This document shows, piece after piece, positions 1-10,400 of a DNA stretch of 64,000 nucleotides (position 1 is the first letter of the stretch; the number at the start of each line of letters is the position of its first letter). Made by a program: the position numbers and the translations under genes. Origin of the DNA: Dallia pectoralis (taxonomy: Eukaryota > Chordata > Actinopteri > Esociformes > Umbridae). Under the pieces are notes generated by a model. That model was not told the origin of the DNA. It was given only the letters and a program-made list of their open reading frames with translations, and searched no databases. The stretch is from the NCBI GenBank assembly GCA_029465975.1, contig CM055755.1:4659138-4723137 (forward strand), read 5' to 3'.

Positions 1-923
1 CGCTTGGTGGACTTAGTGGCTTATAGTGTCAGAAACTGTCAGGGTAATCTATTCACTTTTGTCTGAAAACATTTCCCCAAACAATCATCCAACATACAGA
101 TACAGTCAAAAAATGCCTCATCTACACATCCAAGGAAATTTCTTTATTTTCCACATTGTAGAGTAAAAGAAGACTTCAAAATGTTTGGAATCATGCACTT
201 ATCAACAAGAGTTAAACCACCCCATTTGTCTTGAGGACAGCTTTATACAGCCTCGAAGTGGGGAATTTTTCCTGCAAAAACAAACAGGAACAAAAAAGAC
301 TTTCTGGGTGCAATGTGTTAAGCCAGGCACTTATCATGTTTCCAGAAAGAAAGTTCTGGATATATTCCTATGCGTTGGTGTTAGACCATAGTGCAGCTTT
401 GCGACTACAGCAGGAGATATTATCTCCCCAAAGTAAATAACGGCACAGCCAAGTATTGTTTCCTCTGATACATTATACTTAAAAATGATTTATTGGATGT
501 CAAGCAATGATTACAAGGTTGAAGTTTAGATTTGCAGCTGCTCTTATTTAATGTTTTTTTGTGTGCACTTTATTCTCATACACATTCTAACTGGAGCGGC
601 AGTTTCATCCTCTGCTACCAAGACACTGACAAAACAGTTGTGCCACAGCAGTCTGTAATTTAATCTCAAACGTATGATATATGAGAAAATACATCTCTAT
701 GTTTGTGTTGTCCCCAATTAGAGGCAGTGGCCATGCATTGCATCTAATTGGGGAGCCTATTTAGGTAGCCTTTTCACTCAACTGTTGTGGATCATTGGTT
801 TGTGTCATTGGCTGCTGCTTAGTTTGTTGTTTTGAAATATAGTTCTTTTAAAAAAAAGAATATATTTTCATGCCAACCCTGCGTCTGTCTCCTGCATCAA
901 CCCAACTTGAGACAGACTTCATC
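1..923. other. Non-coding flank, no gene seen
   Basis: I see no credible gene here. The open frames are short and lack splice context or recognisable motifs. The stretch is AT-rich with a few dispersed-repeat-looking segments, for example the imperfect inverted pair near 713-751 built on 'ccaattag' and 'ctaattgg'. Confidence 0.5.
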
Positions 924-1116
924 TGTCATGGTTCCCTCCCTCTGTCCCTCTCTATGCGGAAGTTGGCCCTCCCCCGACCAGCAGAGAGAGGGAGTAATCA
1001 CAGACATTCTAGACACCTGAGTTTTTCCCACACCTGGGTTCAGGTTTTCATTAGTGTCCCTATATAGTTCAGTGCTTGTCAGTTGTTTAGGGTCGGGACA
1101 TTAATTCAAGTTCCCA

Positions 1117-1290
1117 GTTCCCTATCAGGGAACTTCGAGCTGCGTGAAAACGCTATGGGAACGCTCTGCGTGAGTGCGTCATGAAGCACATGTGTAATCA
1201 GTCCAATGGCGTGACGAAACGTCACAGACGGGTGACGTCGCGACCAGGAAGTCATAAAAGCACCCCTAATTACCGGCACCTTCAGTTTTT
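1117..1290 (+). repeat. DIRS left inverted terminal repeat
   Basis: From the 'ctgcgtgaaaacgctatggg' segment (about 1139) to 'taccggcaccttcagttt' (about 1288), this repeat is a near-perfect reverse complement of the right end at 4472 to about 4620. The outermost 20 bases (gttccctatcagggaac) are specific to the left end. They recur in reverse complement as the left half of the ICR. Confidence 0.85.
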
Positions 1291-1396
1291 TGTTGCTTCA
1301 GCAAGTGCATGTTGTGACAGTCCTCGTGGGTTTCTGCTATTACGTTGTTAATTCAGAAATTTTCTTGGCATTTATGTACAAGAGCTCACCGCGATT

Positions 1397-2731
1397 ATGG
1401 CAACCGAGCGGCGTTTCAGACAGTGTGCTTCTCCCTGCAACCGCTTTCTCACGGACCGGGACACACATGTTCTGTGCGTAGTTTGTTTGGGAGAGGAGCA
1501 TGCCCAGCTAGCCCTGGAAGGGGCTAGCTGTAAGCATTGCGACCGTCTCGCCATCCGTACACTTCGCTCTCGCCTGGCGCTTTTTCAGGAAAGCGGCTCG
1601 GTTCGCGTTCCCCGCGGTTCAGGTCCCGCCGCTGCCGAGGCACGGCGCCGACTGACGTCGTGGGGTTCGCAAGCGGATCTAGCATGCGGTTCCGAGACGG
1701 CTTCTGCAATTTCTCGGTCTTCGTCTGCTAGAGCCAGTGTCTCAGCTCGGGGTCCGGAAGCACCCGCGCGGGTTTCTTCCGCCCTGGGGGATGCACCTTT
1801 TTCTCAGCCGTCCAGTTCTGAGGAAATGGAGGTTGAAAACCTCGAGGCGGAGGCTGAATTGTTGGTTCAGTCACCCGCGAACGAGGAGCTGCTGGAGGTA
1901 CTCACCCGAGCTGTGGGGAAGCTCAACATCGAGTGGCCGGCTGACAGGCAGGAGTCTGCTTCAACCAGTAAGTTGAATGAACGATTCTTGCCCTCCCGTG
2001 CTTTACCTCCTCGCCGGTGTTTGCCTTTCTTCCCGGACCTCCACACTGAGGTGTCGAGGTCCTGGAATAAGCCGGTGTCGTCCCGGGTGTTTAATCCGCG
2101 GACTCATATGTACTCTAATGTTGCCGAGGCTAATGTTCATGGGTACGGACCGATGCCGGTCGCGGAGGAGATACTGGCTAGCCATTTATCTCCCGCGGCA
2201 TCGTCTCTGAGGACACCGGCATTGCCCTCCAAGGCGTTGAAGACTACTTCGGCGCTGGTGGGCAAAGCTTATTCGGCGGCGGGTCAGGCAGCTTCCTGCC
2301 TGCATACTATGTCTATTCTACAGGCATATCAGGCAGAGCTGCTTAGCGACGGGGCTCAGGGGGAGACGGTAAGTCCTGATGATGTTCGAGAACTTCGTCA
2401 GGCGGCGGATTTGTCACTTCGTGCCACTAAAGAGACGGCCAAATCAGTGGGCCGTGCTATGGCAGCCTTGGTGGCTACGGAGAGGCATCTCTGGCTAAGC
2501 CTCTCTGATATGAGAGGTAGGGAGAAAGCCTTCCTTCTGGACGCGCCTCTTTCCCCCGACGGCCTCTTTGGCCCTGCTATTGGCTCGGTCGTCGAGAGGT
2601 TTCAGGAGGAGAGAAGGCAGGCAGCTGCCTTCCATAAATTTCTCCCCGTCGTAGCCGCGTCGCGGGGGCTGTCGGACGGGGGCAGCCCCGCCCGGCGCCG
2701 AGCACGGCACACCGGGCGCAGCAGAGAGTGA
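1397..2731 (+). CDS. DIRS ORF1, gag-like protein (444 aa)
   Basis: This uninterrupted frame of 444 codons follows the left inverted repeat directly, where DIRS elements carry their gag-like ORF1. The N-terminal 60 residues are Cys/His-rich (CVVCLGEEHA, then CKHC), suggesting a zinc-binding nucleic-acid module. The middle is rich in Ser, Glu and Pro. The C-terminal half is helical and Ala-rich, ending in a basic tail (ARRRARHTGRSRE). Similar frames are common in fish DIRS copies. The role, packaging element RNA, is inferred from position. Its openness contrasts with the damaged downstream genes and suggests fairly recent insertion or trans-mobilisation. Confidence 0.75.
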   Translation: MATERRFRQCASPCNRFLTDRDTHVLCVVCLGEEHAQLALEGASCKHCDRLAIRTLRSRLALFQESGSVRVPRGSGPAAAEARRRLTSWGSQADLACGSETASAISRSSSARASVSARGPEAPARVSSALGDAPFSQPSSSEEMEVENLEAEAELLVQSPANEELLEVLTRAVGKLNIEWPADRQESASTSKLNERFLPSRALPPRRCLPFFPDLHTEVSRSWNKPVSSRVFNPRTHMYSNVAEANVHGYGPMPVAEEILASHLSPAASSLRTPALPSKALKTTSALVGKAYSAAGQAASCLHTMSILQAYQAELLSDGAQGETVSPDDVRELRQAADLSLRATKETAKSVGRAMAALVATERHLWLSLSDMRGREKAFLLDAPLSPDGLFGPAIGSVVERFQEERRQAAAFHKFLPVVAASRGLSDGGSPARRRARHTGRSRE

Positions 2732-3256
2732 GTGTCGCTACTCGGGCGCCCCCACACGATGAGTGGGCCGGGGGGCGACGCTCACAGGCAGGGCCTTCGA
2801 GGGGTAGGACAGTTTCGAGACCTGTCGCTACACCCAAGAAGGCTTTGTCTAAGAGACCCTGACAGGGGGGTCAAACCGCGGGGGGTCCCCACCAGGGGAG
2901 TAGTGGACCTGTTTGCGTCCAGAGGGACGTCACGCTGTCCTCTGTGGTTTTCGCTGGCTCGTCCAGCCCCACTGGGGCTGGATGCCATGGTGCAGGCATG
3001 GCTGAGGTCACGCCTGTACACTTTCCCCCCGGTTGCTCTGCTCCCAGGAGTTCTGGAGAGGATCCGTCAGGAGCGGGTCAGTCTACTGCTCGTAGCACCG
3101 TACTGGCCGGCCCGAGTATGGTTTGCGGACCTAATATCTCTCCTTGTCGGCTCTCCCCTGGAGATGCCGATCAGGAGGGACCTGCTTTCCCAGGCGCATG
3201 GGGTCATCCAGTTCACCCCCGCCCGGAGCTGTGGAAACTATGGGCCTGGCCTCTGA
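2732..3256 (+). pseudogene. DIRS ORF2 remnant (RNase H-side fragment; reverse transcriptase deleted)
   Basis: After the gag stop the frame soon enters the C-terminal part of a DIRS ORF2. Visible blocks are VDLFASR, CPLWFSL, GLDAMVQAW, YTFPPVALLP, LLLVAPYWP and RRDLLSQA, which in intact elements lie after the reverse transcriptase and RNase H. No reverse transcriptase motif such as YxDD or its flanking blocks is present. The deletion junction probably lies around 2800-2890, in the G-rich stretch before VDLFASR. The fragment runs out near 3256, overlapping the start of the recombinase frame at 3144. Confidence 0.75.
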
Positions 3257-4240
3257 GGGGGCCCACCTTTTAGTTCCAGGTCTCTCGACTGAGGTCGCTG
3301 AGACCATCCTTCACTCCAGAGCTCCAGCCACAAGGAAGGCGTATGCCGCCAGGTGGAAACTGTTCACCTCGTGGTGTAGAGAGCGGCAGGCAGACCCAGT
3401 TAACTGCCCAGTGTTTGCAGTACTGGAGTTCCTGCAGCAGCGCTTCTCTACAGGTCTACCCCCATCCACACTGAAGGTGTATGTGACGGCTTTGTCCGCA
3501 TGCCATGTCCCCCTAAATGGGGTTTCTCTGGGGAGACACCCACTGGTATCACGCTTCCTTCGTGGCGCCCGGAGGCTGAGGCCAGCAGCCGGCATGCGGG
3601 ACCTGGCCATTGTACTAGAAGGCCTCTCCCGTGCTCCGTTTGAGCCCATTGAGGGGGTCCCTGACAAGTTCGTGACCCTCAAGGCGGTCTTCTTACTTGC
3701 CATCTCTTCTCTGAAGAGCTTTGGTGATATGCAAGCGCTGTCGGTGGCGCCCTCTTGCTTGGACTTCTCACCCGGGATGGTCAAGGCGTTTCTACTACCT
3801 TCACCCGGGTATGTCCCCAAGGTCCCAACTAACATCGTTGGGCCTATTGTGCTGCAAGCCTTCTGCCCTCCCCCTTTTTTTGTCGGACCAGAAGAAGCAT
3901 AACCTCCTCTGCCCGTTGAGGGCCTTAGACGCCTACGTCCACAGAACTGCCCTGTGAGGCTGCCCGAACACTTGTTCGTGTGCTTTGGACCACCCAAGAG
4001 AGGGGGTCCTGGGTCTAAGCAGAGGATGAGCAAGTGGGTGGTTGATGCCATCTCACTTGCTTTCGAGTCGGCTGGTCAGCCTTCACCCTTGGCTGTTCGA
4101 GCCCACTCGACCAGGAGTATGGCGGCTTTAAAGCCCTTTTGTCAGATAAAGTGTCTCTACATGACGTCTGTGTTGCGGCAGGCTGGTCCTCACCGCACAC
4201 GTTCGTGAGATTTTACCAGCTTGACTTTAGCTCCACGCCA
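3144..4240 (+). pseudogene. DIRS ORF3, decayed tyrosine recombinase
   Basis: The first 250 codons read as the N-terminal and early catalytic part of a DIRS/YR recombinase (RAPATRKAYAARWKLF, then VLEFLQQRF, then LKVYVTALSACH). The C-terminal blocks appear in other frames: LCPLRALDAYV around 3900-3940, the box II pattern VRAHSTRSMA at about 4099-4128, and VRFYQLD with the candidate nucleophilic Tyr at about 4205-4225. The frame therefore shifts at least three times: near the C/T-run at 3868-3883, near 3955, and between about 4130 and 4150. The box I region reads ISSLKSFGDMQALSV, where intact relatives usually have an Arg after the Lys; the position is Ser here. The gene is dead as written. Confidence 0.8.
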
Positions 4241-4320
4241 GGGGCGCAGGTGCTTTCGTCCGAATGTGCGCTCTGACTTCACATGGCGGACACTTGCTCG
4301 TATGGCGAAGTGGGTAGTGG

Positions 4321-4425
4321 CGTTCCCATAGCGTTTTCACGCAGCTCGAAGTTCCCTGATAGGGAACGTCTCTGGTTACGTATGTAACCTTAGTTCCCTG
4401 AGGGGAACGAGACGCTGCGTGTCTG
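4321..4425 (+). repeat. DIRS internal complementary region (ICR)
   Basis: Bases 4321-4367 are the reverse complement of the left terminus (1117 to about 1163). From about 4365 to 4425 the sequence is the reverse complement of the right terminus (about 4610-4669). The halves meet at AAC (4366-4368 region), the complement of the GTT found at both element ends. This is what a circular-junction template should look like: ends joined with the three-base GTT counted once. Confidence 0.88.
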
Positions 4426-4471
4426 TGCCATACTCCCAGCATGCCCTTGGCACTTGCTTCAGCCCATCAGA

Positions 4472-4669
4472 AACTGAAGGTGCCGGTAATTAGGGGTGCT
4501 TTTTTGACTTCCTGGTCGCGACGTCACCCGTCTGTGACGTTCCGTCACGCCATTGGACTGATTACACATGTGCTTCATGACGCACTCACGCAGAGCGTTC
4601 CCATAGCGTTTTCACGCAGCGTCTCGTTCCCCTCAGGGAACTAAGGTTACATACGTAACCAGAGACGTT
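4472..4669 (-). repeat. DIRS right inverted terminal repeat
   Basis: This is the reverse-complement partner of the left repeat. It is longer at its tip: the outer 50 or so bases ('tctcgttcccctcaggg', then 'ggttacatacgtaacc') are absent from the left repeat but are matched by the right half of the ICR. Confidence 0.85.
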
Positions 4670-4760
4670 CTTGTGCCTGTCCTGGATGAATAAAACCCAT
4701 TGTAAGAAACAAGTTCTCTGCGCTTGTGTCCTCTGTCGGCTTGAGAGCCGAACCCTGACA

Positions 4761-6400
4761 GTATCAGTATTTTTAACTAATATTCTACCAACCCTTAACT
4801 TATACTTACGATTCACCTAAACCTTCTCCTAACATGAATAGACACTAAAAAACAAACGTTAACATGGTTACAGAGCAGAGGGAGAGGGTGGGTCGCTGAT
4901 CAGATGCAGATCAAAACTTCAGCTCAAAACTTCTGATTCAAAACGTATTCAACATCCTGGTTCTTTGCCAGGGAAAGTAGACAAACGGTGATGTTATTTA
5001 ACTATTATTCCTACTTATCCTAAGTAGACTACTTTATTTGCCTGCATAAAAAGAAAATCAACAACAGTTGTCTGGTTAATTTAATTGGTGATACTTTTTT
5101 GATTGGCACATAGTGGTCAAAATAATATACACTGTGTATTCACCAAATGGTTGAGTGACTACAATAATAAACAGCAGAACGATCTTTAAATGTTATCAAG
5201 ATACCAATTGCAGGATGTTACAGCACAATGGCTAGGCAATAAAACTCATTAAAAAACCAGGAAGGAAATTTGACAGGATGGGATGGTGTCAGGTGGTGAT
5301 TAAAACACCACATGTTTTGGCCATCAACACATCCAAACACCAGCAGGTAAACTGTGCATAGGGAAGCCCGGATAGTTTGGCACATGTTACAGGGTTTGTT
5401 GACACACGATAAGGTATGTGTTCTCTACCATTTTAATTTAGAGGGTGTGCGTGTGTTTTGTCTTACTCCCAAACTTCCTTTAAGGATGTGTCTGTCAGAA
5501 TGGGTGTTTTCCTTTACCTCCTGACGGGGTCATGGGTGTTCCCGGCCCCGCAGAGGTGAGAGACCCGAATTGTTTAAAGCCCGGCCTGGCAACAACTCTA
5601 TTTGGTCTGTGGACCGTGGTCACCGCCGTTTAATCCATATTCCAGACGTCTAGTGTGGTAAATATTAATGGAGAGATTCTTCTGGAATGTTCTAGAACCA
5701 ATAATAAATGGACACCATCCCTGATTTCTGGACCAAGAGACTCCACCGATATAAAACGCTGGTATCTGGGAATATATTCCCAAATGAATTTCCCACTCCA
5801 AGATACACACATTCTACTCCAACCATCCGTTTTTTTAACTTCATTTTAACGGCTGTGCCCTGTTCAAACAGCTTTACATTTACAGTCTATAAAAATGTAA
5901 AACATAATAAAATAAATTTGACAAATTGAAAGAAAACAGTAAAAGACGGCAACATACTGATCCTCAAATAAAGTCTTAAAATGGACAAGAGAAGAGACCC
6001 TAGTGTGTTTCATGTAATAGCTGTAGTTTGTTCCATCGATGGGGGAGGTGAAGTAATTGAAAGCAGTCCTACCCAACTCAGAGGAGACCGCTGGAGATTT
6101 TATTGGTATCCACTCCTGTGATCTGGCATTTCATTGTGTTATATTATATAATGCTATCTGTACAATAAATAGAGTTTCATTTAAATATCCTTGCAAAGGT
6201 TTCCTACACATATATGTCCTGGATGCAGAAGTAATTAAGCACACCCGAAAGGCATGAAGAAAAAAAAAAAATTGGCGAGTAGCCTACATGGTTTTCCGTA
6301 GACATGACATGTCTTGAGGCAGGCCTGGCTTCATTTTCGGATAATGGTTTGTGCAGTGGTATTCAAATATGTTAAGATAGAAAAAAAGGTTGAGTTTCAG
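4761..6400. other. Intergenic, no gene seen
   Basis: AT-rich sequence with only short open frames on both strands. None has splice sites in phase with a second exon or a recognisable domain. It separates the LTR/DIRS insertion from the presumed supt5h promoter. Confidence 0.5.
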
Positions 6401-6966
6401 ACTAAATGATTTAAATGCATTTACAAATTGTGTTTGGGGTGGACAAATAAATGCAATCTAACCGAGCACCAAATACTGCAGATAACCGTGTCAGCCGTAA
6501 CCGTCACAGGCGCGATGATGCGTTTGGCTGGCTCGGTTTCACCAAGAGCAGTGTAGTGGTGTGTGAAGCAGCTTTCGCACAGTATTTACCGACCAAAAAT
6601 AAAGACCATGTGCAAGACCTTTACACCTGCGATCACTCTATTTAACGTAGCGAACCATAGACAACGGTTACAAAAATAGAAAACGTTTGAGGTCATTTTT
6701 TCTGTGTGGTTTCGGCAGACCGGTACTATACGAACCCGCAATCACCTTTCAGCGGATGCAAACTCCCTCACCCCGGACTCCCGGAGCAACCCGTGACAGA
6801 TAATCGAATCCCCCATAAAACTTTGAACTACCGCGAGAATGTGTTCGTTGCTGATCAAATCTCGTGTTTCCTGCTTGCTGAGGAAGACGTGGATAATATT
6901 TGTTTTGAATTTATTTATCAATATTTGGTTTCAGGCAAGTGAAAACCAAGACACACCTTCATAAAG
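6400..6966 (+). promoter_or_regulatory. supt5h: Candidate promoter and 5' non-coding exon of supt5h
   Basis: This is the first stretch upstream of the supt5h start with clear CpG content (for example cgcgatgatgcg near 6510 and several CpGs at 6710-6840). It ends in a plausible donor, 'aaag|gtaatac', at about 6966. The ATG exon starts after a good acceptor (attacag at 7411-7417), so a non-coding first exon must lie upstream, and this is the best candidate. No TATA box is evident. The transcription start cannot be fixed from sequence alone. Confidence 0.3.
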
Positions 6967-7448
6967 GTAATACGCGTGCTCGCAGTGCAGTTATTAAAAC
7001 GAACGTTACATGTAGTGGTTTAACTTGAATCACTATTTGCCACCATGTTTTGTGTGCATTGAATGGGTTCTTTGCTAACGTTAGCTAGCTGGCTAGTGCT
7101 ACTACTAGGCCTTGTTTTTAGCTTGCTAATGCTAGGTAACTACATTATCTTAACTAACTAACTATATATTAACGTAACTCTGAGTCTAATAATGCTGAAT
7201 CATCTTCATTCCAACGCAATATGTCGTTTTAAACGTTTACTCTTTATTGTAAGGTAGCTTAACTTAGTTGCTATACAGGTTAGCGTGCTAATGCGCTGCC
7301 TACTGTACTGTGTTAGTTTGTTAGTTAGCAGCTTCTACGTAATTGCGTCTCTCAGGGGCTCTGGAGCAACTGTAGGTGATTTAGCTTGTTTAATATATAT
7401 ATTTCTTGATATTACAGTATTTTTGAAGGGGAGACCCCTGGTCCAAGA

Positions 7449-10400
7449 ATGTCGGACAGTGAGGACAGCGACTTCTCTGACAACCAGAGTGAACAAAGCA
7501 GCGAGGCGGAGGAGGTGGACAAAAATGAGGCAGAGGTATGATGGATAAAACGGCCGAGGCTATTATTAACGCTACCCATTTAGATTACTGTGTTAGCCTG
7601 ACCACTTTCTGTACAATGTGGTTACGAGCATGTGTTCGTACTTAAAATGTCGATATTATTATTTTTTCTCCGTACAACGTAGTGTTTTCTAATGACTGAG
7701 CAATGACAGCAGTACATTTCAGGAAGATCTGACTTGCTGTAATATTGCGAGTGAAGATTTTGGAAGAATCCCCAGACACTGACAGGTCAATTTTAAGAGA
7801 TGTTCACAGATGCACTATTTGGGTAATAACTACTTTTCCCAGTCTCTCTCTCAATTAATCTGATGCACATGTTTGGCTGTTTTTAGCCTTGTTAAATTAC
7901 GAAATCAGTCAAAAATAGTCTGTCTTGCTCATGTGTTGTTGAGTCATGTTTTGTATTCACTGTTGTGGCTTTTGTTTCGCATATTACAAAATCACACTAG
8001 CCGTGGGATATGGGATCCTTACTGATGCATTCAGTTTTACTGGTTTGACAGAATTCTATTAAATATTATTTTAATGTAACATTACTACCTAACTGATGAC
8101 ATTCAAGGTTTGAGATGTCACACAACCATCTTACTGCTGGTTGGATAAAAGTCTAGGGGCCCGTTTAAGAAAAGGAGGTTTAGTGAAAACTCTGAGTTTG
8201 TTAACCCTGAGATGAGGGAAACTTGAGTTTTCTGTTTCAGAAAGAGGTGTTAATCAAACCTGAGAGAGAGGGGTAACTCCAGCTTGTTTCAGAGAGGTAA
8301 CTTAACCTCAGAGTCAGTTACTATGGTATGTGAACCTAACCTGATCGGGAGCAGGTTCTCTTCAATAAACCTTTAAATTTCTCTCAGTCTCCTCCCTCTG
8401 ACACAGCGCTCTTTCATTTCCTCATTAATTAATTCATTCTGTAGCAGGCGCATTTTAGCACAGTGTTGTAATCTGCATTAATAAAATAGGAACGTTTTAC
8501 TAACTCAGTTAGGTAACGTTATAGACGTTAAGTTTTTTTCTCGAACATGACACATATGGAGGGATGTGTGTGTATTTTAGGCCTGTGTGTACTAGTTTGT
8601 TCTAACCAAGTTTCCAACTGGGTGATTCTCACGAAATCTAGATTTAGAAGGTGTCTAGCATCAGAATTTAAAAAATGCCCTTAAAGCCAATTTTCTTTTT
8701 GCAGATATAAGATTAAGGTCGGAACTTACTATAACCATTATTTTTAGAAGATTAAAAAAATATTTCCCATATAATTCTTTACATTTTTTAGACGAAGTCC
8801 ATAAAAAATTATCATTACCGCAACATGACATTAAATTAAATATATGGTTAAAAATGTGTATTTTTGGCTAATGTTAAAGTAGACTCTTATTACTCATGCT
8901 CAAAGCTATGTAAAACTCTGGAGAGATTACTTTTTCATATTTATTATTTTTTGTAATTTCCTTATTTTCTCTCATTACCGAAACATACATGATGATTTAC
9001 AATTTATTTTATTTTATTGTTTTACTAATAGATAACATACACTTTTATTATGTAGCAGACCTTAAATAAGTAGTGTTGTATAAAACGTATATACATTTTA
9101 AAACAAAATATGATTATCTAATTATTACTTTATTGGTAAAAAAGATACATGTTGCGGTAATGAAAATGCCATTTCGGTAATGAGGATCATTGTTTCGGAA
9201 ATGAGATTTAGCTCACACAATCACTGTTGACAAAGGGGTTTGATGCCTACATATTTAAAACGCATACAATTCTTAAAAGATCATTTATTTCATAAACATT
9301 TATTTCATTTTCTCATTTATCGTAATCATCACAGTACCATGCCTTGTGTTAACAAGTGTTGTGTAAACAAGTTACAATCTTATGCTCATAAACAATCATG
9401 TAATGTAACGTACACTGTAGTACTAACAAATGTACAACCATTAGTATAAATCTTATCATTCTAGTATAACATACAGTCATGTGTTCATGAGAACTTTTTA
9501 AATTGAACATACCATCATGTGGTCCTGAGAAACATTTAAATGTAACATACCATCATCTGCTCTTGTAAAAAGATTTTAGTGTAGCTAAATCCTGGTCCTG
9601 ACATTCAACACACAACCTTTTATGAGAATAATTTCATGTGAAGAACTTGAATAGCACCAACTAGATTTATAAGTTAGTCAAACAACTAAAACAAACAACT
9701 GGAACGACTGCTTTGTGCCAATCACGTTTCCCCCCCAACTGGAATTCATTCAAGAGCGTTTTTTGTGTTTTGCCCATATGTCTGGTAAAATGCAGAAATG
9801 TCTAGCAGAGGAGGTAACAGGAAGTGGTTCTGGGATTATGTCCCGTATGTCATCACGATAGTACCAGACTCTTTCTCCTGGAAATTTGATGCTCGGTACA
9901 TAGAAGCGGTTCTCCCCTGCACAATTCATGGTGTCGACTTCATACTGCCCTTCAGCAATCTGTTTTAAGAAACATTGTTATAGTCTCTACACATGTTGGG
10001 TGAACAGCATGCACTATAATGTAACTGGAGAAATAGTCACATATTAACAGAAATCTTGAAATTAAATTCACCTTTGTGACTGTACCAGGGAACAAGTCAC
10101 TATCATATTCAACCAGGACCCACTGTCCAACCTCTATGGTGGCCTCTGTTCTGTCAGGGTCCTCATCTCTTCCCTCAGAGAACATGTTGCAATTTGGAGA
10201 GAAGCACTGGCAATCTTTACCACAAAAGCATGACACCTCTCGTGTGTTTATGACTCCCGGTTTTGTGGATGTCAGCTGTTAGGGTGGATGAATTGGAGTA
10301 TCACACATTGACTGACTTCTTTTGTGAGATTATTTCAGATACTAGTGTAGTCTGCTTTCCATGTTAATTACATTGAGAATTTTACTTATTTTACTTTATT

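Larger units (their letters stand above)
1117..4669 (+). mobile_element. DIRS-type tyrosine-recombinase retroelement, internally deleted
   Basis: DIRS elements integrate by a tyrosine recombinase from a circular intermediate. They carry inverted terminal repeats plus an internal complementary region (ICR) that copies both outer ends. All of that architecture is here: inverted repeats at 1117-1290 and 4472-4669, an ICR at 4321-4425, a gag-like frame at 1397-2731, an RNase H-region remnant at 2732-3256 and a tyrosine-recombinase remnant from 3144. The element begins and ends with GTT and makes no obvious target duplication, as expected for the group. At 3.55 kb it is short for a family usually over 5 kb. 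The reverse transcriptase and methyltransferase-like parts of ORF2 are missing. It is non-autonomous as it stands. Confidence 0.88.
924..4760 (+). mobile_element. Solo-LTR-like sequence split by the DIRS insertion
   Basis: Without the DIRS element at 1117-4669, the two flanks form a sequence of about 284 bp that starts TGTCA (924) and ends TGACA (4760), the inverted TG...CA ends of an LTR. The left part has a TATA-like 'tatatag' near 1060 in the U3 position. The right part has an AATAAA near 4686-4691 in the R position. No internal retroviral-type genes or second LTR are next to it, so it would be a solo LTR. I could not see a clean target-site duplication. The LTR assignment is inference from structure. 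Confidence 0.5.
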
